Assembly (NCBI RefSeq): GCF_910583865.1
Contig: NZ_CAJTYX010000029.1
Coordinates: 1-37,507, forward strand
Source of the DNA: an uncultured Muribaculum sp.
GTDB lineage: Bacteria; Bacteroidota; Bacteroidia; Bacteroidales; Muribaculaceae
DNA: 37,507 nt
Reading direction: 5' to 3'
Position numbers and translations under genes: made by a program. Shown piece after piece: positions 8,068-17,240 of the stretch. Each line of letters starts with the position of its first letter. Within the stretch, counting starts at the first letter, position 1. The notes under the pieces are model-generated. The model saw only the letters and a list, made by a program, of their open reading frames with translations. It made no database searches and was not told where the DNA came from.

Positions 8068-9441
8068 ATGACAAGCGAATCAATGAGTCCCCGCAAGCGC
8101 CTGGTAGTGCTCGGCGGAGGTGAGAGCGGCGTTGGAGCCGCCATTCTCGGCAAGGAGAAAGGGATGGACGTGTTCCTTTCCGACTCCGGCACGATTCCTG
8201 CAAAATATACAGATACCCTACAGGCCGAACAGATACCTTTCGAGCAGGGTGGCCACACCGAAAGCCTGATCCTCAATGCCGATGAGGTAGTGAAGAGCCC
8301 GGGCATACCACCTACGGCGCCCATCATGGTAAAGATAGCCGGGAAAGGCATTCCCGTGATTTCAGAGATAGAGTTCGCCGGACGCTATACAGATGCCAAG
8401 ATGGTGTGTATCACCGGCTCCAACGGAAAGACCACGACAACGTTGCTCACCTATCATATCCTTCGTGAGGCAGGCATTAATGTTGGTCTCGCCGGCAATG
8501 TTGGCCGCAGCCTCGCCCTGCAGGTAGCGCGTGAGCACCACGACGTGTATGTCATCGAGCTGAGCTCGTTCCAGCTCGAGAACATGTACGACTTCAAGGC
8601 AAATATCGCCGTCATGCTCAACATCACCCCCGACCATCTCGACCGCTACGACTACAAGATGCAGAACTACATCAACGCCAAGTTCCGCATCATCCGCAAC
8701 CAGACCCCGCAGGACGCGTTCATATTCTGGCAGGACGATCCCGTCATACAGGCGCAGCTCCGTCAGATTACAATCGAGGCCGCGCAATACCCTTTTAGCG
8801 ACCGTTTCGAGGAGGGTGTCGACGCATATGTCGATGCCATAGACAATCTCATCATCAACACTCCGGCTACTTCCCTCTCCATGCCGCGCAAGGAGCTTTC
8901 GCTTCACGGTCTGCACAATCTTTACAATTCCATGGCCGCCGGTCTGTCGGCGTGTCTGCTCAACATACGCAAAGAGGACATACGCCGCGCCCTTGAGGAC
9001 TTCGAGGGTGTGGAGCATCGCCTTGAATTCGTGGCCGACATCGCCGGAGTGCGCTACATCAACGACTCCAAGGCCACCAACGTCAACTCCTGCTGGTATG
9101 CGCTTGAAAGCATGCCGGAAGGGAAGAAAGTGGTGCTCATACTCGGCGGCAAGGACAAGGGGAACGACTACAGCGAGATCGAACCGCTCGTGCGCGCAAA
9201 GGTGAAGGCCATCGTCGCCATGGGGCTGCACAACGAGAAGATACTCGAATTCTTCGAAGGCAAAGTGCCGGAAATCCGCGATACCCATTCCTTGCAGGAT
9301 GCGGTCGATGCATGTGTCGACCTCGCCGCTCCCGGCGATACGGTGCTACTGTCGCCGTGTTGCGCAAGTTTCGACCTCTTCAAAAGCTACGAGGACCGCG
9401 GATGCCGCTTCAAGGACGCCGTAAAGGCTCTGGAAAAGTGA
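8068..9441 (+). CDS. murD: UDP-MurNAc-L-alanine:D-glutamate ligase MurD
   Basis: MurD adds D-glutamate to UDP-MurNAc-L-Ala in the cytoplasm. The 457 residues include an N-terminal UDP-binding domain (VVLGGGESG at 13-21), the ATP loop GSNGKTTT at 117-124, ELSSFQLE and NITPDHLDRY in the central domain, NDSKATN, GGKDKGNDY and a C-terminal SPCCASFDLF motif typical of MurD. The start could be M1 or M6 (8083); both keep the nucleotide-binding fold. It lies 32 bases after mraY, consistent with cotranscription. Confidence 0.96.
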   Translation: MTSESMSPRKRLVVLGGGESGVGAAILGKEKGMDVFLSDSGTIPAKYTDTLQAEQIPFEQGGHTESLILNADEVVKSPGIPPTAPIMVKIAGKGIPVISEIEFAGRYTDAKMVCITGSNGKTTTTLLTYHILREAGINVGLAGNVGRSLALQVAREHHDVYVIELSSFQLENMYDFKANIAVMLNITPDHLDRYDYKMQNYINAKFRIIRNQTPQDAFIFWQDDPVIQAQLRQITIEAAQYPFSDRFEEGVDAYVDAIDNLIINTPATSLSMPRKELSLHGLHNLYNSMAAGLSACLLNIRKEDIRRALEDFEGVEHRLEFVADIAGVRYINDSKATNVNSCWYALESMPEGKKVVLILGGKDKGNDYSEIEPLVRAKVKAIVAMGLHNEKILEFFEGKVPEIRDTHSLQDAVDACVDLAAPGDTVLLSPCCASFDLFKSYEDRGCRFKDAVKALEK

Positions 9442-9511
9442 CGTTATATCCTCCTCCGGAATCATAGAACAGTAACCCACACGCCTCAACTCCACATATG
9501 GCTCTCCATCA

Positions 9512-10873
9512 ATGACACTCGACAGTAATCCTACATCAGCGTCGCCGTTCGGCAACATCGCCGCAGCGGCCACCAAGGCCATCCCTTCCGCACCGGCGGC
9601 CACGTTTCGCCGTCATGGCGACAAATACATATGGGGCGTGTATATCGCCCTCTGCCTCGTATCGATAATCGAGCTTTACAGCGCATCCTCGCGAGAGGTG
9701 GCTTCGGCCGGCGTCTACGGTCCTATCGTGCGCCATCTCAGCATGTTGCTCGCCGGCTTCGGCATAGTATGGACACTCGAAAGGATGCACTACAAGTGGT
9801 TCTATGCACTCGCCTACGTGTTCGTCGGCTTCTCTGTGCTGCTTATGGTATATATCACCTTCTTCGGCGACGTGATCAATGGCGCACGCCGCAGCGTTAC
9901 CTTAGGTCCTCTGGCACTTCAAGGCGCGGAGTTCATAAAGCTGTCGGCTGTGCTCGCGATCGCGAAGATAATGGGCACGTCGCAGAAAGCCAAGAGCATA
10001 GGGGTGGAGACCCGGGCCGTAGTGATTTCTGGAATAGTGATAGCCATATTCTGCGGATTGCTGCTGCCGCAGGGGCTGACCAACACGATATTGCTCACGG
10101 GCATTGCCGGAGCGATGATACTGATAGGTGGCACCGAGTGGAAGAAAGTGCTCATGCTTGCCGGCGTATTTGCCCTGCTGATGGGCTGTGTGGGTGTCTA
10201 TAAGCTTCTCGGGTCATCGTCCGACGAGAAGAGCGCCGAACTGACGGAGGCCGTGGTAAACACCGGCGGCACGGAAAGCGTGGCGGGAGCACGCCAGGGC
10301 ACATGGAAGAAGCGCCTCGACCGCTTCTTCGGTGACTCCATACCTAAATACGAGATGGAGATAACCGCCGAAAACCGTCAGGAGATGCTCTCCTATATAG
10401 CCCAGGCCAATGGCGGACTTATAGGAGTGTTCCCGGGGAATTCACGCGAGACCGCACGCCTGCCGCTCGCATTCTCAGACTATATCTACGCTATCATCCT
10501 CGAGGACGTAGGCTTCATAGGCGGTACCGCGCTGCTTGTGCTTTACCTCATACTGCTGGCACGTGCGGGCATGATAGCTCAGCGATGCCACCGCGCCTTC
10601 CCGGTGATACTGCTCATGGGACTCGCGGTGATGATCGTGCTCCAGGCTCTGTTCCACATGGCCATCACCACGGGAACATTCCCTGTATCGGGACAGCCCC
10701 TGCCGCTGATATCCAAGGGTGGCACGTCGATACTCATAACCTCAATCGCTTTCGGTATGATGCTCAGCGTGAGCCGAACTGCGGTACAGAAAGGAACCAC
10801 TCAGCAGATCAAGGAGGAACTTAACGCCCTCCCCGAGGAGTTGCGTGCCGACAACCCGGTAGAATTGAAATAG
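9512..10873 (+). CDS. ftsW: Septal peptidoglycan glycosyltransferase FtsW
   Basis: FtsW is the SEDS-family polymerase that joins lipid II into glycan strands at the septum together with FtsI. The 453-residue polytopic protein carries the SEDS signature PVSGQPLPLISKGGTS at 391-406 and about ten membrane spans beginning near residue 40. Compared with typical FtsW it has a roughly 35-residue, Ala/Pro/Ser-rich cytoplasmic extension before the first span; the ATG at 9512 is the best start I see, but the extension could be shorter in reality. A cytoplasmic tail of ~30 residues follows the last span. Genomic position between murD and murG confirms FtsW over RodA. Confidence 0.95.
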   Translation: MTLDSNPTSASPFGNIAAAATKAIPSAPAATFRRHGDKYIWGVYIALCLVSIIELYSASSREVASAGVYGPIVRHLSMLLAGFGIVWTLERMHYKWFYALAYVFVGFSVLLMVYITFFGDVINGARRSVTLGPLALQGAEFIKLSAVLAIAKIMGTSQKAKSIGVETRAVVISGIVIAIFCGLLLPQGLTNTILLTGIAGAMILIGGTEWKKVLMLAGVFALLMGCVGVYKLLGSSSDEKSAELTEAVVNTGGTESVAGARQGTWKKRLDRFFGDSIPKYEMEITAENRQEMLSYIAQANGGLIGVFPGNSRETARLPLAFSDYIYAIILEDVGFIGGTALLVLYLILLARAGMIAQRCHRAFPVILLMGLAVMIVLQALFHMAITTGTFPVSGQPLPLISKGGTSILITSIAFGMMLSVSRTAVQKGTTQQIKEELNALPEELRADNPVELK

Positions 10874-10903
10874 ACCGATCCGGTAGAAACAATACAGACC
10901 AGA

Positions 10904-12004
10904 ATGAAAGTACTTATAAGCGGAGGTGGCACGGGTGGCCACATATTCCCGGCGCTGTCGATAGCCAACGCGTTGCGCCGACGGTTGCCCGACACCGACA
11001 TACTTTTCGTAGGAGCGGAGGGACGTATGGAAATGGAACGCGTTCCGGCCGCAGGCTACAAGATCATAGGACTCCCGGTGAGCGGTTTCGACCGCAAGCG
11101 TCCGTGGCGTAATTTCCGTGTGCTGCTGCGCTTGTGGCGTTCGATGCGTCTGGCGAAAAAGGTGCTACGCGATTTCCGTCCCGACATAGCCGTCGGCGTG
11201 GGCGGATATGCCAGCGGCCCTATGTTGGAGGAGGCGCAGAAGCATGGCATACCCACGTTGATACAGGAGCAGAACTCCTATGCAGGCGTCACCAACAAGC
11301 TCCTCGCCGCCAAGGCGTGCGCTATCTGCACGGCATATCCCGACATGGAACGTTTCTTCCCCGCCGACAAGATTACGCTTACGGGCAATCCCGTGCGCTC
11401 CGCCATCACCGATGCCTCCTCGATAAGCAAGGAGGAGGCATGCCGCATGCTGGAGATTCCCGCCGACAGGCCGGTAGTGCTTGTGGTAGGAGGTTCGCTC
11501 GGGGCGCGTACCATCAACGAGTCGATAGCTGCTTCGCTGGATGCGGCGAAAGAGTCGGGCGCGTTCATCCTGTGGCAGACCGGCAAATACTATGCCGATG
11601 AGTGCGCAGCCATAGCCGCCACTTATCCCGACACGGTGAAGGCCGTGCCTTTTATATCGCGCATGGATCTCGCCTACCGTGCCGCCGACCTCGTGGTGTC
11701 GCGTGCGGGAGCAGGCACAATATCGGAGCTGCAGGTGCTCGGGAAGAGTGCGATATTGATTCCGTCGCCCAACGTGGCAGAGGATCATCAGCGGAAGAAC
11801 GCCGAGGCTCTGGCCTCGCGTGATGCTGCCGTGATGATTCTTGATGCCGATGCGCGCAATGACCTGCCGGAGGCCCTGACCTCTCTGCTTGCCAACCGTA
11901 TCTCCCGCGAACGTCTCGGACGCAATGCCGCGAAGATGGCTCTGCGCGATGCCGACGAAAAGATCGTTGACCGCATAACCGAAATTACACAGAAAAGGAA
12001 ATGA
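10904..12004 (+). CDS. murG: UDP-GlcNAc:lipid I GlcNAc transferase MurG
   Basis: MurG adds GlcNAc to lipid I on the inner face of the membrane, producing lipid II. The 366 residues form a GT-B fold: GGTGGH at 8-13 in the N-terminal acceptor domain, a GVGGYASGP loop near 98-106, QEQNSYAG at 121-128 and the glycine-rich GGSLGARTIN at 196-205 opening the UDP-GlcNAc-binding domain. A basic and hydrophobic patch around residues 64-90 would contact the membrane. Its stop codon overlaps the murC start (ATGA), a sign of translational coupling. Confidence 0.97.
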   Translation: MKVLISGGGTGGHIFPALSIANALRRRLPDTDILFVGAEGRMEMERVPAAGYKIIGLPVSGFDRKRPWRNFRVLLRLWRSMRLAKKVLRDFRPDIAVGVGGYASGPMLEEAQKHGIPTLIQEQNSYAGVTNKLLAAKACAICTAYPDMERFFPADKITLTGNPVRSAITDASSISKEEACRMLEIPADRPVVLVVGGSLGARTINESIAASLDAAKESGAFILWQTGKYYADECAAIAATYPDTVKAVPFISRMDLAYRAADLVVSRAGAGTISELQVLGKSAILIPSPNVAEDHQRKNAEALASRDAAVMILDADARNDLPEALTSLLANRISRERLGRNAAKMALRDADEKIVDRITEITQKRK

Positions 12005-13377
12005 ACAAGAGAAAGATATATTTCGCCGGAGCGGGAGGGATAGGGATGGCCGCCCTTGAACGTTACTTCCTTTCAAAGGGATACCGAGTGGCAGGATACG
12101 ACCGCACGCCTTCCGACCTTACCGACGCCTTGCGCAAGGAGGGTGTCGAAATCACCTTCGACAGTGCAGCGGAGGCCATTCCTGACGACTTCCGTGAATG
12201 TCCCGATGAGGTGACAGTGGTCTACACCCCGGCGCTCCCGGCCACGCACCCGCAGCTCATCTACTTCCGCGACAGAGGCTACGAGGTAGTGAAGCGTGCT
12301 GTCATGCTCGGCGCCATCACCCGTGACAGCAAGGGATTGTGCTTCTCCGGCACTCATGGAAAGACTACCACCTCTTCTATGGCCGCGCATCTGCTGCACA
12401 CATGTGGCATAGGCTCTAACGCCTTTCTCGGAGGGGTGCTGCGCGGCTATGGCAGCAATCTCATGCTCAGTGCCACGTCACCATATTCCGTAATCGAGGC
12501 GGACGAGTTCGACCGTTCGTTCCATCAACTGTCGCCATACGTGGCCGTGGTCACCGCTACCGATCCCGACCATCTTGACATATATGGCACAGAAGAGGCA
12601 TACCTTGAAAGCTTCGCGAGGTTCACCGAACTTATCAAGCCCGGAGGAAAACTGTTGGTACACACCGGACTAAAGCTGAAGCCTCGCCCCGGCGATGATG
12701 TTGCCACATACACCTACTCGCGCAGCGGAGGTGACTTCCACGCCGCCAACATATTTCGTTCAGAAGGCCACCTGACCTTTGACCTCGTTGCTCCTGACCG
12801 TGTGATCAAAGGGATAGATCTCGGAGTGCCGGTCGATATCAACGTGGAAAACGCCGTTGCCGCCATAGCCGCATGTCTGCTAACCGGTGAAGAGATTTCC
12901 GATGACGATATACGCCGGGCCATGTCCACGTTCCTGGGGGCAAAACGCCGCTTCGAGTTCTGGCTCAGAGAACCCGGCAAGGCCATAATCGACGATTATG
13001 CCCATCATCCCGACGAGTTGCGCGCCTCGATTCTTTCCGTAAAGAACCTGTATCCGGGTCGCAGGCTCACCGTGGCATTCCAGCCGCACCTCTATTCGCG
13101 CACTCGCGACTTCGCCCCGCAGTTTGCCGAGGCACTTTCACTGGCCGATTCGGTGATTCTGCTTGACATATATCCGGCACGCGAGGAGCCGATAGAGGGA
13201 GTGACGTCGAAAATCATATTCGACCGCATCACTGTCGCGGACAAAGTGATGATTTCCAAAGAGAATTTGACAGAAACAATAAAAAGTCGTAACTTTGAGA
13301 TATTATTGACCGCAGGGGCCGGCGACATATGCGCCAGCCTTCCGGCCATCGTAGATGCCGTCGGTGCTTGCCGCTGA
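12001..13377 (+). CDS. murC: UDP-MurNAc:L-alanine ligase MurC
   Basis: MurC attaches L-alanine to UDP-MurNAc, the first amino acid of the stem peptide. The 458-residue protein has the N-terminal GAGGIGM loop (10-16), the ATP loop GTHGKTTT (117-124), the EADEFDRSF motif and DDYAHHPDE in the C-terminal domain, all expected for MurC. The gene overlaps murG by 4 bases. Near its 3' end the local sequence turns AT-rich and contains a full promoter (13266-13297), so the last ~35 codons double as regulatory DNA for ftsQ. Confidence 0.97.
   Translation: MNKRKIYFAGAGGIGMAALERYFLSKGYRVAGYDRTPSDLTDALRKEGVEITFDSAAEAIPDDFRECPDEVTVVYTPALPATHPQLIYFRDRGYEVVKRAVMLGAITRDSKGLCFSGTHGKTTTSSMAAHLLHTCGIGSNAFLGGVLRGYGSNLMLSATSPYSVIEADEFDRSFHQLSPYVAVVTATDPDHLDIYGTEEAYLESFARFTELIKPGGKLLVHTGLKLKPRPGDDVATYTYSRSGGDFHAANIFRSEGHLTFDLVAPDRVIKGIDLGVPVDINVENAVAAIAACLLTGEEISDDDIRRAMSTFLGAKRRFEFWLREPGKAIIDDYAHHPDELRASILSVKNLYPGRRLTVAFQPHLYSRTRDFAPQFAEALSLADSVILLDIYPAREEPIEGVTSKIIFDRITVADKVMISKENLTETIKSRNFEILLTAGAGDICASLPAIVDAVGACR
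13266..13297 (+). promoter_or_regulatory. Internal promoter for ftsQ-ftsA-ftsZ inside murC
   Basis: TTTG at 13266-13269, a 20-base spacer, then TAACTTTG at 13290-13297: a complete match to the Bacteroidota consensus in both boxes and spacing. It lies in a conspicuously A-rich patch within the otherwise GC-rich murC reading frame. Transcription would begin near 13303, about 115 bases before the ftsQ ATG. Confidence 0.7.
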
Positions 13378-13418
13378 CTGGCAGTCGGTTACGTCATATT
13401 TCAAGAGCATCTGGCCTG

Positions 13419-14408
13419 ATGAAAAAGATTGTTCGCTGCATAATATCCCTGCTCCTGCTCGCCTACGTGGTGGTGGCCGTGTCGTGGTCGCACAGCCGTG
13501 CCGGCGAGATGATGTGCCGCGGATTCCACATAGAGGTCGATGACTCCCAGGGATCGCATTTCGTCACGGCACGCGAGGTCGCCCATGAGCTTGGCCCTAT
13601 GGCGAAGAACCCGTCGAAGCGCCGTCTTTCGGCCATAGATACCGACAGCATGCAACGCCTTCTCAACGGTATAGACAAGATCGAGCGGGCGGTGTGCACG
13701 AAAATGACCGACGGCACGGTAAACATCGAGGTCACGCCGATGCTTCCCGTGGCGAGGGTGTTTGAGGGCGACAAGTCGTATTACATCAACAAAAACGGCA
13801 AACGCATATCGGCCACTGCGCGCTATCATACCGACGCTCCGATAGTGTACGGGCGCTTCGACTCCACGCTTAACGCCGTAGATCTGCTTCCGTTGCTGCG
13901 CTACATCAATGCCGACCCTGCATGGTCGGCGCTTGTCACGTGTGTGAAAGTAGACGGGCCGACCAACGTCATTCTCGTACCCATGATTCACGGGCATGTG
14001 ATAAACATCGGTGACCTCAACGACCTTTCCGACAAGTTCAAACGCATACGCCGTGCCTATCTTGAGATTCTTCCTGTAAAAGGCTGGAACTTTTATGACA
14101 CTTTATCGGTTAAATGGAAAGGACAGATCGTAGCCACCAAAAGGGTCAAGAAACTTCACTCGGCCATAAGTGCCGTCGATTTCGAGGCCGAGCGTGAAGC
14201 GCCCGATGTGGGTACGATGCTCGTAGGCGACTCGGTGCTCATATCCGACAACCAGTCGATAAAGACCGTGGCGGCAAAGACGCTCGCAGCTGTGGGCGAC
14301 ACTACGGGCCGTCCGAAACTCACCATCGACCGGCCGCATGCCGCTCCGAAAAAGCATCAGCCGGACAAGTCATTGAAAAGCAAACGGAAAAATAACAAGA
14401 ACTCATAA
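13419..14408 (+). CDS. ftsQ: Cell division protein FtsQ
   Basis: FtsQ is a bitopic divisome protein that recruits FtsL/FtsB in the periplasm. From ATG 13419 it has 329 residues, with a basic N-terminus and one membrane span at about 4-23, then a periplasmic region with the FtsQ/DivIB layout (POTRA-like segment at about 35-115, then a beta domain). I chose this start over an in-frame one at 13329, which lies inside murC and would put 30 non-membrane residues in front. Sequence signatures are weak in this family; identity rests on the topology and its place between murC and ftsA. The C-terminal ~30 residues are lysine-rich and probably disordered. Confidence 0.9.
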   Translation: MKKIVRCIISLLLLAYVVVAVSWSHSRAGEMMCRGFHIEVDDSQGSHFVTAREVAHELGPMAKNPSKRRLSAIDTDSMQRLLNGIDKIERAVCTKMTDGTVNIEVTPMLPVARVFEGDKSYYINKNGKRISATARYHTDAPIVYGRFDSTLNAVDLLPLLRYINADPAWSALVTCVKVDGPTNVILVPMIHGHVINIGDLNDLSDKFKRIRRAYLEILPVKGWNFYDTLSVKWKGQIVATKRVKKLHSAISAVDFEAEREAPDVGTMLVGDSVLISDNQSIKTVAAKTLAAVGDTTGRPKLTIDRPHAAPKKHQPDKSLKSKRKNNKNS

Positions 14409-14459
14409 GCCGTCATACACTCCTCACCTGACGAAACTTTAAAAACCACATTCCAAGAT

Positions 14460-15791
14460 ATGGAACCCACATATATAGCAGCAATCGAAATAGGGAGTTC
14501 CCACATACGTGCCGCCGTCGGCATGGTCGACGAGTCCGGCACGCTGTCGGTGCTCGGAGTCGAAGAGGAATGCGCCATCGACGCCGTGCGCTACGGCGGC
14601 ATTCAGAACGTAGAGGAAGTAAGCAACCGAATCAACAAACTGAAACTGAAGCTTGAGAATCATCAGACAATACATCCACGTAAGATTAAGGCTGTGTATG
14701 CGGCTCTCGGTGGCCGCTCCACGATGGGTTCGCCGGCACAGGTGGAACGCATCTACAACGATGAGACCGAGATAACAGCCGACGTGCTCCGTCAGCTCAC
14801 CGACGAGGCCCGCGTACAGGGTTTTTCCGACCGCACCGTAGTGGAAGTGCTTCCGAGCCAGTTCGTGGTGGATAATCTGGAGAGCACCAATCCGAGAGGG
14901 TCTTTCGGCCGCGAGATTCGCGCAGACTTCAACCTCGTCACATGTCGCCCGCTTATGCACCGTAATCTGATCCGTGCCATATCCGACCGCCAGCAGATTG
15001 CCATAAAGGGGATATTCGTGAGGCAGAACGCGCTTGCCGACCTGGTGCTCACCTCAGACGAGAAGAAGCTCGGCTGCATGCTCGTCGATTTCGGGGCGGA
15101 GACCACTACGGTGAGCGTCTATAAAAACGGGTTCCTGAAATATTTCGCTACGCTCCCTGTAGGCTCTCGCTGCATCACACGTGACATAATGACCCTCGGA
15201 TACACTGAAGAGAAAGCCGAGGAAATCAAGCGCAATATCGGAGATGCATCCTCGACCGACATCTCCGTCAACCGCAAGCACGACTTCGACGGGGATGCCG
15301 CCGAGGTCAACAACTATGTCCGTGCCCGTGCCGGGGAGATTGCCGCCAATATCCTCGAACAACCCAAATATGCAGGCTATTCCCTGCCCAATGACCTTCC
15401 GGGAGGCATAATCCTTGTCGGCGGCGGCACTCATCTGCGCGGATTCGCACAGCTCATACAGCAGCCGGGTAGCGTCAAGGTGCGCCTCGGGGGCCTTCCG
15501 GGCAGCATACGTGTGGCCGATCCGCGTCTGCAGCGTATCGACACCCTCGATGTCATATCGATCCTCAACGCGGCCGCCCGTGCGCCACAGGAATGCACGG
15601 AATTGCCGGAACCGGTTTCCATGGCAGTGCCTTCAGGAGAGGATGACGATGACGACGGACCCGGACACCTTCCCCGGAAAGGACGCGACAAGAAGAAGAA
15701 CAAGGAAAAAGAGAAGGGTGGTTCCGCGGTCGACAAATTTATGGGCCGGTTGAGCAAATGGTTTCAGGAGCCTGACGACAGCGACGAGTGA
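14460..15791 (+). CDS. ftsA: Cell division protein FtsA
   Basis: FtsA is the actin-like ATPase that tethers FtsZ to the membrane. The 443 residues begin with the phosphate-1 loop IEIGSSHIRA (9-18), continue through the FtsA-specific 1C region, a second phosphate loop (LVDFGAETTTVSVY) and a GGIILVGGGTHLRG adenosine motif. The C-terminus has a linker of consecutive acidic then Lys-rich residues (GEDDDDDGPG, KGRDKKKNKEKEKGG) and ends in an amphipathic segment (VDKFMGRLSKWFQE), the expected membrane-targeting helix. It sits 51 bases after ftsQ and 45 before ftsZ. Confidence 0.96.
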   Translation: MEPTYIAAIEIGSSHIRAAVGMVDESGTLSVLGVEEECAIDAVRYGGIQNVEEVSNRINKLKLKLENHQTIHPRKIKAVYAALGGRSTMGSPAQVERIYNDETEITADVLRQLTDEARVQGFSDRTVVEVLPSQFVVDNLESTNPRGSFGREIRADFNLVTCRPLMHRNLIRAISDRQQIAIKGIFVRQNALADLVLTSDEKKLGCMLVDFGAETTTVSVYKNGFLKYFATLPVGSRCITRDIMTLGYTEEKAEEIKRNIGDASSTDISVNRKHDFDGDAAEVNNYVRARAGEIAANILEQPKYAGYSLPNDLPGGIILVGGGTHLRGFAQLIQQPGSVKVRLGGLPGSIRVADPRLQRIDTLDVISILNAAARAPQECTELPEPVSMAVPSGEDDDDDGPGHLPRKGRDKKKNKEKEKGGSAVDKFMGRLSKWFQEPDDSDE

Positions 15792-15836
15792 CATCCGTCC
15801 GCACCATCACTTTCATCCAATGATCATTAACGAGAT

Positions 15837-17240
15837 ATGACAATCCAAGACATACCCAATGCATATGATGCCGGATTCTCCACCGGCGAAGATGAAGATG
15901 TAATCATAAAGGTGCTTGGCGTGGGCGGCGGCGGCAATAATGCTGTGAGCCACATGTTCCGCCAGGACATCAAGCATGTATCGTTCGTTGTGCTCAACAC
16001 CGACCGCAAGGCGCTCATGCAGTCGCCCGTACCTACCAAGGTGCAGATAGGCAACGGTCTGGGGGCCGGCAACAAGCCCGATGTGGCGCGTGCGGCCGCC
16101 GAAGAGAGTGCCGACAAGATTGCCGAGATATTCAACGACAAGACCAAGATGGTGTTCATCACCGCAGGTATGGGTGGAGGCACCGGCACGGGAGCGTCGC
16201 CCGTGGTGGCGCGCATAGCGCGTGAACGCGGTCTCCTTACCATAGGCATTGTCACCATACCGTTCCTCTTCGAAGGCACAAAAAAGATTCTGAAAGCGCT
16301 TGAGGGTGCCGAGGAGATGAGCAAGTATGTCGATGCGATGCTCATTATCAACAATCAGCGTCTCAACGAGATATATCCCGACCTCAACGTGATCAACGCT
16401 TTCGGCAAGGCCGATGACACCCTCACTACCGCCGCCCGCTCGATCGCGGAGCTGATTACCTGGGAGGATGTGCACATACGTCTTGACTTCAACGATGTCG
16501 ACACTACCTTGCGCAACGGTGGAGCGGCAATCATATCGACCGGCTATGGCGAGGGCGAGAACCGTGTCACCAAGGCCATACAGGACGCACTCAATTCCCC
16601 GCTCCTGAAGAACCGCGACGTGTTGTCATCCAAGAAGTTGCTATTCAACATCTACATCAACCCCGACACTGACTTCAAGATGGAGGAGACCGACGAGCTT
16701 ACCTCGTTCATAAGCTCGATCGACACGGATGTCGACATCATCTGGGGTATGTACTACGACCGCACTCTTGAAAATCGTGTGAAGATGACAATTCTTGCCA
16801 CCGGCTTCGAGATTACGGTAAACGACACGAAGGATACCCATTCGGGCTTCTTCGGCAGCAAGAAGAAAGAGACAATCGGATTCAGCGAGAACAAGAATAC
16901 CGCCGATGCGAGCGAACGTCTGCGCAAGGAGTATGGCGACAAGGCTGTGGCCGACATAGAGGCGCAGAAGGTGAAGGCGCGCTTCATTGTGATGACACCA
17001 TCGCAGATGGATGACGAGCGATTCATCGAGGCCTTCGAGAAAAGTCCTGCTTACAACCGCAATGCCAACACCGCCAACGATATTCGCGAGATCGGCCGTA
17101 AAGCCGCCAATCCCGGTTCGGTAGCGGCTGCCGTGATGGCCCGGAACACTGCCGGCGTTACGGCATTGCCCGGCGCGGATAACCCCCAGGGCGCGGGACA
17201 TACAGTCCAGCCGACGTCGAACCGTACAATCCATTTTTGA
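15837..17240 (+). CDS. ftsZ: Cell division GTPase FtsZ
   Basis: FtsZ polymerises into the Z ring that positions the divisome. It has 467 residues: GTP-binding glycines GVGGGGNNAV at 28-37, the tubulin signature GGGTGTG at 113-119, and a GTPase-activating T7 loop around 213-221. There the usual N-x-D-F-x-D reads R215-L-D217-F-N-D220: both aspartates are kept but the conserved Asn is Arg. A long variable linker follows from about 345, and the C-terminus (ending NRTIHF) lacks an obvious copy of the usual conserved tail peptide. The stop TGA shares its last base with the next gene's ATG. Confidence 0.96.
   Translation: MTIQDIPNAYDAGFSTGEDEDVIIKVLGVGGGGNNAVSHMFRQDIKHVSFVVLNTDRKALMQSPVPTKVQIGNGLGAGNKPDVARAAAEESADKIAEIFNDKTKMVFITAGMGGGTGTGASPVVARIARERGLLTIGIVTIPFLFEGTKKILKALEGAEEMSKYVDAMLIINNQRLNEIYPDLNVINAFGKADDTLTTAARSIAELITWEDVHIRLDFNDVDTTLRNGGAAIISTGYGEGENRVTKAIQDALNSPLLKNRDVLSSKKLLFNIYINPDTDFKMEETDELTSFISSIDTDVDIIWGMYYDRTLENRVKMTILATGFEITVNDTKDTHSGFFGSKKKETIGFSENKNTADASERLRKEYGDKAVADIEAQKVKARFIVMTPSQMDDERFIEAFEKSPAYNRNANTANDIREIGRKAANPGSVAAAVMARNTAGVTALPGADNPQGAGHTVQPTSNRTIHF

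Noticed and set aside
8362..9288. 308-codon antisense ORF within murD, and similar ones within rsmH (1895-2755) and murG/murC (11165-12076)
   Set aside because: All mirror highly conserved genes and contain no recognisable protein family.
10856..10888. 9-base direct repeat CCGGTAGAA around the ftsW stop
   Set aside because: Too short and isolated to imply a mobile element or regulatory site.
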